The notes under the pieces: model-generated
The model's database searches: none
What the model saw: only the letters and a program-made list of their open reading frames with translations
Told to the model about the DNA's origin: nothing
Part shown: positions 1 to 7,524 of the stretch, piece by piece
Layout: every line of letters begins with the position of its first letter
Numbering within the stretch: the first letter of the stretch is position 1
Source of the DNA: Stomatobaculum longum
GTDB lineage: Bacteria > Bacillota > Clostridia > Lachnospirales > Lachnospiraceae
DNA length: 64,000 bases
Reading direction: 5' to 3'
NCBI GenBank assembly: GCA_000242235.1
Contig: JH590861.1
Location: 204,692-268,691, forward strand
Position numbers and translations under genes: made by a program

Positions 1-101
1 ACGTCTGTTCGGGACATTTACAAACGGACAAAAGCGTAACCTGTCTTAGGCACGTGAATAGGCTTCGATTAGAAACGCTACGACGCAGAATACCATTGAG
101 A
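1..101. other. Unassigned stretch at the left edge, ending in a terminator
   Basis: No convincing reading frame is visible. The stretch leads straight into an intrinsic terminator at 102-138, so it is probably the 3' end of a transcript beginning left of the window, coding or non-coding. Several short A-rich and GC pairs could form stems. I could not match it to tmRNA, RNase P RNA or SRP RNA from memory. Confidence 0.3.
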
Positions 102-138
102 AAACAAGGATTGCCTTCCCGGCAGACCTTGTTTTTTT
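102..138 (+). terminator. Rho-independent terminator
   Basis: Inverted repeat AACAAGG-(AT)-TGCC / GGCA-(GA)-CCTTGTT with a small internal bulge, followed by a run of T. It ends whatever transcript enters from the left edge. Confidence 0.75.
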
Positions 139-301
139 GCGCTCTTTTTATTTTTGCAAATAATTGTAGGTGTAAGTCTTTTTTTTTTTGAGTTATGTTA
201 CATTTGTTTCCGATGGCCTGCTTTATGAGACAACAGAAGTTCTCGGCAGCCGGACACAAATCATAACACTTTGACTTGAAGGGATTGAAGGGAGAAACAG
301 T

Positions 302-973
302 ATGAAGAAGAGACTTATGACAGCAGCGGCAGCAGTTTGCGGCGCGGTGATAATGGCAATGCCGGTTCTTGCAGCAAATGCAGGCTGGCAGCGGGATAAC
401 CGCGGCTGGTGGTATCGGTATGCGGACGGCGGCTATGCAAAGGCTGCCTGGGTTTCCGACAACGGAAACTGGTACCGCATGGATGAGAACGGCTACATGC
501 AGACCGGCTGGGTCAATGTGAACGGAGACTGGTATTATCTGGATGCCTCCGGCAGTATGCAGACCGGCGCGATTGTCGACAATGGCTATCACTACCTGCT
601 CTCCACACAGTACGACGGTCGTTACGGTCATATGGTGCGGAACGGCGAAAGCTTTGAAGGGCGCATCATCAAAGCTTGGACAGCCGGATCCGATCACCCG
701 GAGGGTGCTTTACAGGAAGACAATAACATCGGAATCGGGGAGAGCTACAGCGGAACCGGCAATATAGGCGCAGCGCAGAGCGGAAAGCGGGGACAGGACA
801 TCCCGCCCGCGAACATCGACCCCGCGCAGGACGAGCGGTATACATGGAATCCAGAGTATCCGCCAGTGGATAGTAGCAGTGAGTTTAACTGGGACGCAGT
901 AAGAAATAATATGCAAGGTAATGACTGGTTAAATGATTACAACCCACTTTTGGGCAAGTCTGTGATTCACTGA
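302..973 (+). CDS. Secreted protein with choline-binding-type (CW) repeats
   Basis: 223 residues. The N-terminus is a Sec signal peptide: KKR, a hydrophobic stretch, then a likely cleavage after VLAANA near residue 27. Residues about 28-91 form three aromatic cell-wall-binding repeats of the GWxxxxGxWYYxDxxGxMQTG type known from choline-binding proteins and clostridial toxins. They probably hold the protein on the envelope or on glycans. The C-terminal 130 residues match nothing I recognise and carry no catalytic signature. Start ATG follows GAAGGGAG by 6-8 bases. From about 860 to the stop the DNA becomes AT-richer than the rest of the gene, so the tail may be newly acquired or a fusion. Function beyond envelope binding is not visible. 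Confidence 0.8.
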   Translation: MKKRLMTAAAAVCGAVIMAMPVLAANAGWQRDNRGWWYRYADGGYAKAAWVSDNGNWYRMDENGYMQTGWVNVNGDWYYLDASGSMQTGAIVDNGYHYLLSTQYDGRYGHMVRNGESFEGRIIKAWTAGSDHPEGALQEDNNIGIGESYSGTGNIGAAQSGKRGQDIPPANIDPAQDERYTWNPEYPPVDSSSEFNWDAVRNNMQGNDWLNDYNPLLGKSVIH

Positions 974-1008
974 CAGTAATAAGTATGAGGGGAATACGAG
1001 GTTTAGGG

Positions 1009-1313
1009 ATGAGTAAGAAAGTAATTGTTGCGGGAGTGGCTGGCACAGTGGTCATACTCGCAGTCGTGTTTATATTTGGTTTGCGAGGTCGCGGAAGTTA
1101 AACAGTTCAAGCGAGAGCGGAGCTGTAACCAAAGGTTCTGCTGCCAAATCTTTAGAGGCTTTACAAGGAAGAGAATTCTCCATAGATTCCACTGAAGAAA
1201 GTTAAGTTTTTTATTTGTGATAAATTGATGCAATAGAATTGTTTGATTTACAACTATATCCGAACATAAGGCTAGAAAATGTACTAGCATCAAAATTCAA
1301 AAAGAAGTTCTGA
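1009..1313 (+). pseudogene. Decayed small membrane-anchored protein gene
   Basis: ATG at 1009 opens a 30-residue frame: MSKK, a hydrophobic membrane segment, then RGRGS and a stop at 1099-1101. The adjoining frame (-1) continues sensibly with a Ser-rich linker and a stretch ending FSIDSTEES at 1205. A third piece in that same frame beyond the stop reads DAIELFDLQLYPNIRL and ends at 1313. Together they look like one short lipoprotein-like or membrane-anchored gene broken by at least two lesions. An intact 30-residue peptide is the alternative. The region is AT-richer than its surroundings and the ribosome site is weak. No function can be assigned. Confidence 0.4.
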
Positions 1314-1341
1314 CGGATTTTCCGCACAGAACTTCTTTTCG
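1301..1341. terminator. Bidirectional terminator between convergent units
   Basis: Perfect stem AAAGAAGTTCTG / CAGAACTTCTTT with a 14-base loop and T-rich flanks on both strands. It serves the rightward unit and the leftward fumC gene ending at 1358. Confidence 0.8.
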
Positions 1342-1357
1342 GTTTGCGTAAATATAC

Positions 1358-2734
1358 TTACTCCTCTTCCTTTACCATCTTCTCCGGCTGGAAGACTTCG
1401 TCAAAACGCTCTTCTGTGAGGAAGCCGAGTTTTACGCAGGCTTCTTTCAGGGAAATGTTCTCCTTGAACGCAAGCTTTGCGGTCTTTGCCGCATTCTCGT
1501 AGCCGATGTACGGGTTCAGCGAGGTCACAAGCATCAGGGAGCGGTGCAGGTTCTCGCGCATCTTTTCGCGGTTCGGCTCTATGCCCTCGCAGCAGTGGAT
1601 GCGGAAGGAGCGCATGGAATCCGCGAGGAGACGAGCGGACTGCAGGTAGTTGTAAATCATGACCGGCATAAACACGTTCAGCTCGAAATTGCCCTGGCTT
1701 GCCGCAAAGCTGACCGCGCTGTCGTTTGCCATGACCTGAACCGCGACCATTGTGACGGATTCGCACTGGGTCGGGTTCACTTTGCCGGGCATAATCGAGG
1801 AGCCGGGCTCATTCTCCGGAATGTGGATTTCACCGAGGCCGCAGCGGGGGCCGGAGGAGAGCCAGCGGATGTCGTTCGCAATCTTCATGAGATCCGCCGC
1901 GAGTCCCTTCAGTGCACCATGGGAGTAGACCAGTTCCGACTTGGAGGTCAGCGCGTGATACTTATTTTCCGCCGTGCGGAAGGGCTTGCCGGTGAGCTTG
2001 GAGACAGCCTTTGCGGACTCGGTGTCAAAGCCCTTCGGTGCGTTTAAGCCGGTGCCGACAGCGGTGCCGCCGAGCGCCAGAGAGGAGAGCGGCGGAATGC
2101 TTGCCCGAATCAGCTCGAGATCGGTCTCCAGAGAACTTCTCCAACCGCTGATTTCCTGGGAGAAGGAGATCGGAACCGCATCCTGGAGGTGGGTTCTGCC
2201 GGACTTCACGATGCCCTTATAGCGAATCTCAAGTTCCCGGAAGCAGGCAATCAGCGTATCGAGCGAGGGCAGAAGCTTATCTTCCAGGGTGAGGACCGCC
2301 GCAATGTGCATCGCGGTCGGGAAGGTGTCGTTCGAACTCTGGGATTTATTGCAGTCATCATTCGGGTGCAGGAGTTTTTCGCCCGCAATTTCGTTGCCAC
2401 GGTTTGCAATGACCTCGTTCACGTTCATGTTGGACTGGGTGCCGCTGCCGGTCTGCCAGACCGCGAGCGGGAAGTTGCCCTGTAATTTACCGGCGCGAAT
2501 TTCTTCGCAGACCGTAGAGATCAGCTTTTCCTTCTTCTCGTCCAAAACGCCGAGGCGGCAGTTTGCGAGAGCGGCCGCTTCCTTCAGATAGGAAAAGGCG
2601 GTGATGACTTCGGCGGGAATTTTCTCATCCCCGATCTCAAAGTTCTGGAAGCTTCGCTGTGTCTGCGCGCCCCAGAGCTTGTCTGCGGGGACTTTGACTT
2701 CCCCCATAGAATCATGTTCGATGCGGTAATCCAT
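1358..2734 (-). CDS. fumC: Class II fumarate hydratase
   Basis: 458 residues, the usual length for class II, iron-independent fumarase. It interconverts fumarate and malate in the cytoplasm. The aspartase/fumarase superfamily signature GSSIMPGKVNPTQCE is intact, as are the substrate-binding segments GSGTQSNMNVNEV, SSNDTFPTA and SGRTHLQDAVP. The start is the ATG at 2734, preceded by a strong AGGAGGT (plus-strand 2741-2748); an upstream in-frame ATG at 2779 lacks such a site. It stands alone, divergent from the EamA gene, with a terminator at 1301-1341. In an anaerobe it probably serves a reductive branch or amino-acid catabolism; no other TCA gene lies nearby. Confidence 0.95.
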   Translation of the reverse strand: MDYRIEHDSMGEVKVPADKLWGAQTQRSFQNFEIGDEKIPAEVITAFSYLKEAAALANCRLGVLDEKKEKLISTVCEEIRAGKLQGNFPLAVWQTGSGTQSNMNVNEVIANRGNEIAGEKLLHPNDDCNKSQSSNDTFPTAMHIAAVLTLEDKLLPSLDTLIACFRELEIRYKGIVKSGRTHLQDAVPISFSQEISGWRSSLETDLELIRASIPPLSSLALGGTAVGTGLNAPKGFDTESAKAVSKLTGKPFRTAENKYHALTSKSELVYSHGALKGLAADLMKIANDIRWLSSGPRCGLGEIHIPENEPGSSIMPGKVNPTQCESVTMVAVQVMANDSAVSFAASQGNFELNVFMPVMIYNYLQSARLLADSMRSFRIHCCEGIEPNREKMRENLHRSLMLVTSLNPYIGYENAAKTAKLAFKENISLKEACVKLGFLTEERFDEVFQPEKMVKEEE

Positions 2735-2769
2735 GGATGTACCTCCTTCTTCTTGCGCTTCTTTGTCGT

Positions 2770-2798
2770 ATTGTAACAAAAAAAAGAGGCGCTGACGA
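2770..2798 (-). promoter_or_regulatory. Probable fumC promoter
   Basis: On the minus strand, TCGTCA (2798-2793) and TACAAT (2775-2770) are separated by 17 bases. The -10 is good and the -35 matches 4 of 6. Confidence 0.5.
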
Positions 2799-2855
2799 GG
2801 CTTACGCGTTAAAATGACAGAAAGAATAGCGGAAAGAAACGGGGGAGGTCAAAGC

Positions 2856-3269
2856 ATGTGGCTTTTTTTTGCGCTACTCTCGGCTTTGTTTGCGGCGCTC
2901 ACGGCGGTACTCGCAAAAATCGGCATTGACGGGGTCAACGGAACACTCGCGACGGCAATCCGCACAGCGGTGGTACTCGCAATGGCCTGGGGCATGGTAT
3001 TTCTCACGCATGCGGGACAGGGGATTTCCGCAATCAGTCAGAAGAGCTGGCTGTTTCTCATTTTGTCGGGGCTCGCGACGGGAGCCTCCTGGCTCTGTTA
3101 CTACCACGCGCTGCAACTCGGGCGCGTCAATCAGGTCGCGCCGATTGACAAGCTCTCGATTGTATTCACAATTTTCTTTGCGGTTCTTTTTTTGCGGGAA
3201 GAACTCACGCCGAAAAGCGCGCTGGGCTGTGTGCTGATTGCGTTCGGCGCAGTGCTCATGGCGCTGTGA
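2856..3269 (+). CDS. EamA-family half-size membrane transporter
   Basis: 137 residues with four to five predicted hydrophobic helices covering nearly the whole protein. It is a single EamA (DMT superfamily) unit: the typical end VAPIDKLSIVFTIFFAVLFL, then REELTPKSALGCVLIAFGAVLM, is present. Full-length family members carry two such units, so this form probably works as a dimer, like small multidrug resistance-type proteins. Substrate unknown; metabolite or drug efflux is usual for the family. ATG at 2856 was chosen for its GGGGGAGGT ribosome site; an upstream in-frame ATG lacks one. It is divergent from fumC and convergent with argG. Confidence 0.85.
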   Translation: MWLFFALLSALFAALTAVLAKIGIDGVNGTLATAIRTAVVLAMAWGMVFLTHAGQGISAISQKSWLFLILSGLATGASWLCYYHALQLGRVNQVAPIDKLSIVFTIFFAVLFLREELTPKSALGCVLIAFGAVLMAL

Positions 3270-3313
3270 CCCCGGGGCGCGAAGAAGCGGCAGACAGAGA
3301 ATTGCAGATAAGT

Positions 3314-3334
3314 TTACATAAATTAATTATGTTT
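3314..3334. promoter_or_regulatory. 21-bp palindrome, copy 1 (TTACATAAA-TTA-ATTATGTTT)
   Basis: Near-perfect 9-3-9 inverted repeat sharing the core ACATAA-N-TTATGT with 5081-5101 and 40617-40637. This copy lies between the convergent ends of the EamA gene and argG, so no start site is obviously controlled by it. The same length and spacing at three sites suggest a single dimeric DNA-binding protein. The regulator is not identified. Confidence 0.45.
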
Positions 3335-3352
3335 AAGCTATGTGAAATAAAG

Positions 3353-3393
3353 AAACAGCAGCGGCCTGCCGAAGCGGACAGCTGCTGTTTTAT
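3353..3393. terminator. Terminator for argG and the EamA gene
   Basis: Stem AAACAGCAGC / GCTGCTGTTT with A- and T-rich flanks on both sides, placed between two convergent genes, so probably bidirectional. Confidence 0.8.
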
Positions 3394-3405
3394 TTTCTGA
3401 AATGC

Positions 3406-4881
3406 TTACTTCTTTTCGGGGGCTTTTTTCGAGACTTTTCGCGTCACTTTTTTGGCACCGGTCTTTTTCTCTGCGGTCTTTTTGGCGGTCTCTTTCTTCA
3501 CGGCCTTTTTCTTTTCCGGGGTCTTTTCGTCGCTCTTTTTCTTCTCGGCGACTTTGCCGACCGCCTGCTTTTTGTCGGCTTTTTTGACCTTACTGACGGT
3601 TGTCTTAACCGGCAGCGGCAGCGCCGGAAGCTCAATGAGGGCGGATTCCTCCTCTGCGACGCCTGCGCGCTGCAACATTCTCGCGCGTAGCTCAAGCGGC
3701 AGTCCGAAGAGGGCAATGAAGCCGTCGGCGTCGCGGTGGCGGTACAGAGATCCAGTCGTGAAGGAGGCGACATCTTCCGCGTAGAGCGAGAAGACGGAGC
3801 TTGCGCCGGCGCGAATCAGATTGCCCTTGTAGAGGCGCAGTCTTACCTCGCCGCTCACGGTGCTCTGTGTGCTCGCAAAGAAGGCCTGCAGGGCTTCGCG
3901 GAGCGGTGTGAACCACTTGCCGGCATAGAGGAGCGAAGCATACTTTTCGCCGAGCGGGCGTCTGGTGGCAAGGGTATCGCCGTCGAGCACCAGGGCTTCT
4001 AAGCTCCGCTTTGCCTCGAGCAGAATTGCAATGCCGGGAATCTCGTAAATGCCGCGCGCCTTCATGCCGACGACGCGGTCTTCGACGATGTCAAAGATGC
4101 CGATGCCGTTCTTGCCGCCGATTTCGTTCAGCTTGCGGAGCAGATCGGAGAACTTCATGCGCTTGCCGTCAAGGCTCACCGGCACGCCTTCCTCAAAGCC
4201 GATGCGAAGCAAGGTCTCGGTGTCGGGCGCCTGCTTCGGCGAGACGCCGAGCCGGAGGAGTTCCTCAAACATGGGCTCCTGCGCGGGGTCTTCGAGTTCC
4301 AGACCTTCGTGCGAGCTGTGCCAGAGGTTTCTGTCGTGCGAATAGGCATGGCTCGCGTCAAAGGGAAGGTCAATGCCTTTCTGACGACAGTAGGCGAGCT
4401 CGTCCTCGCGGGAGCGGAAGGGCCAGAGTTCCGTCATGCGCCAGGGAGCGATGACCTTGAGTTCGGGGGCGAGGGCTTTCACGCTCAGCTCAAAGCGAAC
4501 CTGGTCGTTGCCCTTTCCCGTCGCACCGTGGCAAATCGCAACGGCGTGTTCCTTTCTTGCCAGTTCCACGAGTTTCTGGGCTATCAGCGGGCGGGACAGC
4601 GCATTGCCGAGCAGGGCAGCCTGTTCGGTGTCGAGTCCGGCCTGCAGACAGGGTAAAATATAGTCGTCTGCGAAGCTGTCGTTTTCATCGAAGAGATAGA
4701 GCTTGGAAGCGCCGGCAAGTTTTGCGCGCTCTTCGAGGTCGCTGAGCTCGTTGTCCTGACCGCAGTCGACACAGCAGCAGATGACCTCATAGTCAAAGTG
4801 CTCCCTGAGCCACGGGATAATCGCTGTGGTGTCCAAGCCGCCGGAATAAGCGAGAACAACTTTTTCCTTTAATTTCGCCAT
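3406..4881 (-). CDS. argG: Argininosuccinate synthase with a lysine-rich C-terminal tail
   Basis: 491 residues; the enzyme is normally about 400. It joins citrulline and aspartate using ATP in arginine synthesis. The ATP-pyrophosphatase loop AYSGGLDTT (residues 11-19), GATGKGNDQVRFE, and YSHDRNLWHSSHEGLELEDP support the call. The SGGLDT segment is followed by T rather than the more usual S. The catalytic core ends around residue 415. Residues 423-491 form a tail of which 27 of 69 are lysine, with Ala, Glu, Thr and Val, arranged like KKx repeats of histone H1-like proteins. This tail is not part of the known fold and may bind nucleic acid, polyanion or membrane. ATG at 4881 has AAGGGG just upstream. 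No argH is adjacent. Confidence 0.93.
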   Translation of the reverse strand: MAKLKEKVVLAYSGGLDTTAIIPWLREHFDYEVICCCVDCGQDNELSDLEERAKLAGASKLYLFDENDSFADDYILPCLQAGLDTEQAALLGNALSRPLIAQKLVELARKEHAVAICHGATGKGNDQVRFELSVKALAPELKVIAPWRMTELWPFRSREDELAYCRQKGIDLPFDASHAYSHDRNLWHSSHEGLELEDPAQEPMFEELLRLGVSPKQAPDTETLLRIGFEEGVPVSLDGKRMKFSDLLRKLNEIGGKNGIGIFDIVEDRVVGMKARGIYEIPGIAILLEAKRSLEALVLDGDTLATRRPLGEKYASLLYAGKWFTPLREALQAFFASTQSTVSGEVRLRLYKGNLIRAGASSVFSLYAEDVASFTTGSLYRHRDADGFIALFGLPLELRARMLQRAGVAEEESALIELPALPLPVKTTVSKVKKADKKQAVGKVAEKKKSDEKTPEKKKAVKKETAKKTAEKKTGAKKVTRKVSKKAPEKK

Positions 4882-4920
4882 GAAAATCCCCTTTCAGACA
4901 GGTATTTTGGTGTGCTAATA

Positions 4921-4949
4921 ATATAAGTATATGATTTATAACCGTACAA
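4921..4949 (-). promoter_or_regulatory. Probable argG promoter
   Basis: Minus strand TTGTAC (4949-4944), 17-base spacer, TTATAT (4926-4921), about 40 bases upstream of the start codon. The 310-base argG-folD gap is otherwise non-coding and holds this promoter, the palindrome at 5081-5101 and the folD promoter. Confidence 0.5.
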
Positions 4950-5080
4950 CGATTTCCCAAAAGACGCAAGCAATAAATGCCGGGCGGCGGTCCGAAAGAT
5001 TCATTTTCGGAGAGAATCAAAATCGGGCGGTGACGAGCGGAAAAACAGTGTCAATCGTCGCACGGAAGAAATCGAAATAT

Positions 5081-5101
5081 AAACATAATTTGATTATGTA
5101 A
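5081..5101. promoter_or_regulatory. 21-bp palindrome, copy 2 (AAACATAAT-TTG-ATTATGTAA)
   Basis: Perfect ACATAAT / ATTATGT arms around a 3-base centre. It sits in the divergent argG-folD region, centred about 60 bases upstream of the likely folD transcription start, a position typical of activator sites. The folD -10 (TATACT, 5139-5144) has only a poor -35 (TTTCGG), which fits activator dependence. The binding protein is unknown. Confidence 0.5.
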
Positions 5102-5138
5102 ATAAAAGGTTCCTGTTTCGGTTTTCTGCGTTTTAAGG

Positions 5139-5144
5139 TATACT
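5139..5144 (+). promoter_or_regulatory. Probable folD -10 element
   Basis: TATACT with an optimal spacer but only TTTCGG at the -35 position. It lies 48 bases upstream of the folD start. Confidence 0.45.
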
Positions 5145-5191
5145 AGACTATTGTTGCGTAAGCAGAAAGAAACAGAGAGGATGAGAGCAGT

Positions 5192-6034
5192 ATGAGAGAA
5201 CTCACAGGACAGCAGGTGGTGGATGCCATCCGGGCGGAGACGGAAAAAACCCTGGAGGCGCTGGGCGGTTATGTGCCGACCCTTGCGATTGTGCGGGTCG
5301 GCGAGAATGTACCGCAGCTCTCCTATGAAAAAGGCGCGAAAAAGCGCATGCAGAATTTCGGTCTGGACGTCAAGACCTTTGTGTTTCCGGAGGATGTGAC
5401 GCCGGAGGTTTTCTTTCAGCGCTTTCGGGAGATCAATGCGGATTCGGCCATCGACGGCGTGCTGTTGTTAAAGCCGCTACCGGAGCAGCTGGATGTGCGG
5501 CGGGCCGAGCAGATGATTGATCCCGAGAAAGATTTGGACGGCATTTCGCCGGTCAACATTGCCCGCGTCTTTGCGGGGGAAGAGGCAGGCTTTGCGCCCT
5601 GTACGGCGGAGGCTGTGATGGAGACGCTCCGCACCTATGAAGTGCCGGTGCACGGAAAGCGCGCGGTGGTCGTGGGGCGCAGTCTCGTCGTGGGGCGGAC
5701 GCTCGCGATGCTCCTTCTCCGGGACAACGCGACGGTCACTATCTGCCATACCCAGACCAAGGATCTGAAGGAAGAGTGCAAAAAGGCGGAGATTCTCGCG
5801 GTGGCGGCGGGCAGAGCAAAGCTCATTGACCGCGACTATGTATCGGCGGGCTGTGTGATTCTCGATGTAGGCATCAACGCGGATGAGAACGGCAATTTGT
5901 GCGGCGATGTGAACCCCGAAGGGCTCTCTGACCTTGCGGCGGCGCTCACGCCTGTGCCGCGCGGCATCGGTGCGGTCACGACTTCGGTGCTCGCAAAGCA
6001 TCTGGTGCAGGCAGCAGCGCGACGGTTGTTGTAA
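5192..6034 (+). CDS. folD: Bifunctional methylenetetrahydrofolate dehydrogenase / methenyltetrahydrofolate cyclohydrolase
   Basis: 280 residues, standard FolD length. It interconverts 5,10-methylene-THF, methenyl-THF and 10-formyl-THF in cytosolic one-carbon metabolism. The C-terminal NADP(H)-binding motif GRSLVVGRTLAMLLL and the end motif TPVPRGIGAVTTS, close to the family PGGVGPMT region, are clear. The N-terminal catalytic segment reads SYEKGAKKR (Tyr45, Lys47/50/51) instead of the usual YxxxK, and the second segment reads LLLKPLPEQLD instead of the common VQLPLP. I recall this as a divergent clostridial type, so activity is still likely. ATG is preceded by GAGAGGATGAGAG. Monocistronic by appearance; the divergent argG shares the control region. 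Confidence 0.92.
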   Translation: MRELTGQQVVDAIRAETEKTLEALGGYVPTLAIVRVGENVPQLSYEKGAKKRMQNFGLDVKTFVFPEDVTPEVFFQRFREINADSAIDGVLLLKPLPEQLDVRRAEQMIDPEKDLDGISPVNIARVFAGEEAGFAPCTAEAVMETLRTYEVPVHGKRAVVVGRSLVVGRTLAMLLLRDNATVTICHTQTKDLKEECKKAEILAVAAGRAKLIDRDYVSAGCVILDVGINADENGNLCGDVNPEGLSDLAAALTPVPRGIGAVTTSVLAKHLVQAAARRLL

Positions 6035-6049
6035 ACCGGGCACGGGCGC

Positions 6050-6078
6050 TTGAGTTTCTTCCAATAAGTCGGTACAAT
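6050..6078 (+). promoter_or_regulatory. Promoter of comEA operon
   Basis: TTGAGT, 17-base spacer, TACAAT, about 38 bases upstream of the GTG start of comEA. Confidence 0.65.
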
Positions 6079-6115
6079 AGGATTGCAGGCTCGGTAGCTC
6101 CGAGAGGAGGCTGTC

Positions 6116-6814
6116 GTGTTTCGAAAATGGAAAAAGAAAAAGCTGCTCTACCTGATACCCCTACTTTTGCCGGTCGTTGCCTTAGGCTTATTCTTCGGGT
6201 TGCGGCAAAGGCCTTCTGCGCTTGACGGCAGTCTGCACTGTGAGACATACGCGGATGTCACGGCGGAGAGCGGAGCGGGCGTAAAATCGGCGCGCGGCAA
6301 GAAGGACACAGCGGCAGCAAAGAGCGGTGTCACGGAGAGCAGTGCGGCAGAGACCGCACAGAGTGCCGAAAGTGCGGCGCAGAAGGTCAGCATTTACCTC
6401 TGCGGCGCCGTCGCACATCCGGCTGTCTACGAAGTTCCGAAAGGGGCGCGCTTACACGAAGTGTTGGCGCTTGCCGGCGGTTTTTCGGAGAATGCGGCGC
6501 AGGATGCCGTGAATCTCGCGGCGGTGGTCGAGGACGGCAGCATGGTCCGCGTGCCGACCGTGGAAGAGGCAGCCCGCGGTACGGCCGAAGTGCTTGCGGA
6601 GGAGAGTGCCGGGAGCGGCAAAGTGGATTTAAACCGCGCGGACAAGGAAGCACTCATGCGTCTCCCGGGGGTCGGCGAGCGGAAAGCGGAACAGATTCTT
6701 GCGTACCGGAAGGCACACGGGAAATTCAAAAGCACGGAGGAAATCAAGAAGATTCCGGGCATCAAAGAAAAGGCGTTTGAGAAGTTAAAGGACAGTATCA
6801 CGGTCTCAGAGTGA
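6116..6814 (+). CDS. comEA: ComEA-type DNA-binding protein (SLBB plus helix-hairpin-helix)
   Basis: 232 residues from a GTG start with AGAGGAGG 6 bases upstream. It has a short basic N-terminus, one membrane anchor (about residues 9-28), and a low-complexity Ala/Ser linker to about residue 85. An SLBB domain follows (VSIYLCGAVAHPAVYEVPKG onward), then a C-terminal pair of helix-hairpin-helix motifs (LPGVGERKAEQILAYR and IPGIKEKAFEKLK). In transformable Firmicutes ComEA is the surface receptor that binds double-stranded DNA and passes it to ComEC. ComEC and ComEB are not in the window, so function as a DNA-uptake receptor is inferred. First gene of a probable operon with the response regulator and rlmH. 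Confidence 0.88.
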   Translation: MFRKWKKKKLLYLIPLLLPVVALGLFFGLRQRPSALDGSLHCETYADVTAESGAGVKSARGKKDTAAAKSGVTESSAAETAQSAESAAQKVSIYLCGAVAHPAVYEVPKGARLHEVLALAGGFSENAAQDAVNLAAVVEDGSMVRVPTVEEAARGTAEVLAEESAGSGKVDLNRADKEALMRLPGVGERKAEQILAYRKAHGKFKSTEEIKKIPGIKEKAFEKLKDSITVSE

Positions 6815-6825
6815 GGAGAGGGAGA

Positions 6826-7524
6826 ATGACTAAGATTTTGGTTGTAGACGATGAGAAACTGATTGTGAAGGGAATCAGCTTTAGTCTGCAGGCAGATGGG
6901 ATGGAGGTGGATGCAGCCTATGACGGGGAGTCTGCGCTGCAAAAAATCCGGGAGAAGTCCTATGATCTGGTGATTCTCGATCTCATGCTTCCGGGCATGG
7001 ACGGCATGGAAGTCTGTCAGGCCGTGCGCGAGTTCTCGGATGTGCCGATTATCATGCTGACGGCAAAGCTGGAGGACATGAATAAGATTCTCGCGTTCGA
7101 CAAGGGCGTCGATGATTACCTCACCAAGCCCTTCAATATTCTCGAAGTCAAGGCCCGCATCAAAGCCATTCTCCGCCGCAATCAAAAGAACCAGCGGGAA
7201 GCCGAGAACAGCTCGCAACTCACGGCGGGCGAGCTTTCGGTCGACACCGAGTCGCGGCGGGTCATGCTCGGCAAGCAGGAAATCAATCTGACCGCGAGGG
7301 AGTTTGACATTCTGGTGCTGCTCATGAAGAATCCGGACAAAGTATTCAGCCGGGAAAAACTGCTGGCGGCAATCTGGGAGAACAGAAACACCGAGACGGG
7401 CGATGTGCGAACGGTCGATGTCCATGTGCGGCGTCTCCGCGAAAAGATTGAACCCTCACCCTCGGCGCCGCGCTATGTGCATACCAAGTGGGGGGTCGGC
7501 TACTACTTCCGGGCGACAGAATGA
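6826..7524 (+). CDS. OmpR/PhoB-family response regulator, no adjacent kinase
   Basis: 232 residues. The receiver domain (1-120) has acidic pocket D8/D9, phospho-acceptor D52 (LDLML), the conserved Thr (MLTAK) and Lys (LTKPF). The C-terminal winged helix (about 132-230) has the GELSVDTESRRV start and the DVHVRRLREKIE recognition helix. It is therefore a phosphorylation-controlled transcription factor. ATG at 6826 has AGGAGAGGGAG; it follows comEA by 11 bases and overlaps rlmH by 4 bases. No histidine kinase gene is nearby, so its partner is encoded elsewhere or it is an orphan. Transcription with comEA suggests a regulatory link to competence or envelope, which is inference only. Confidence 0.92.
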   Translation: MTKILVVDDEKLIVKGISFSLQADGMEVDAAYDGESALQKIREKSYDLVILDLMLPGMDGMEVCQAVREFSDVPIIMLTAKLEDMNKILAFDKGVDDYLTKPFNILEVKARIKAILRRNQKNQREAENSSQLTAGELSVDTESRRVMLGKQEINLTAREFDILVLLMKNPDKVFSREKLLAAIWENRNTETGDVRTVDVHVRRLREKIEPSPSAPRYVHTKWGVGYYFRATE

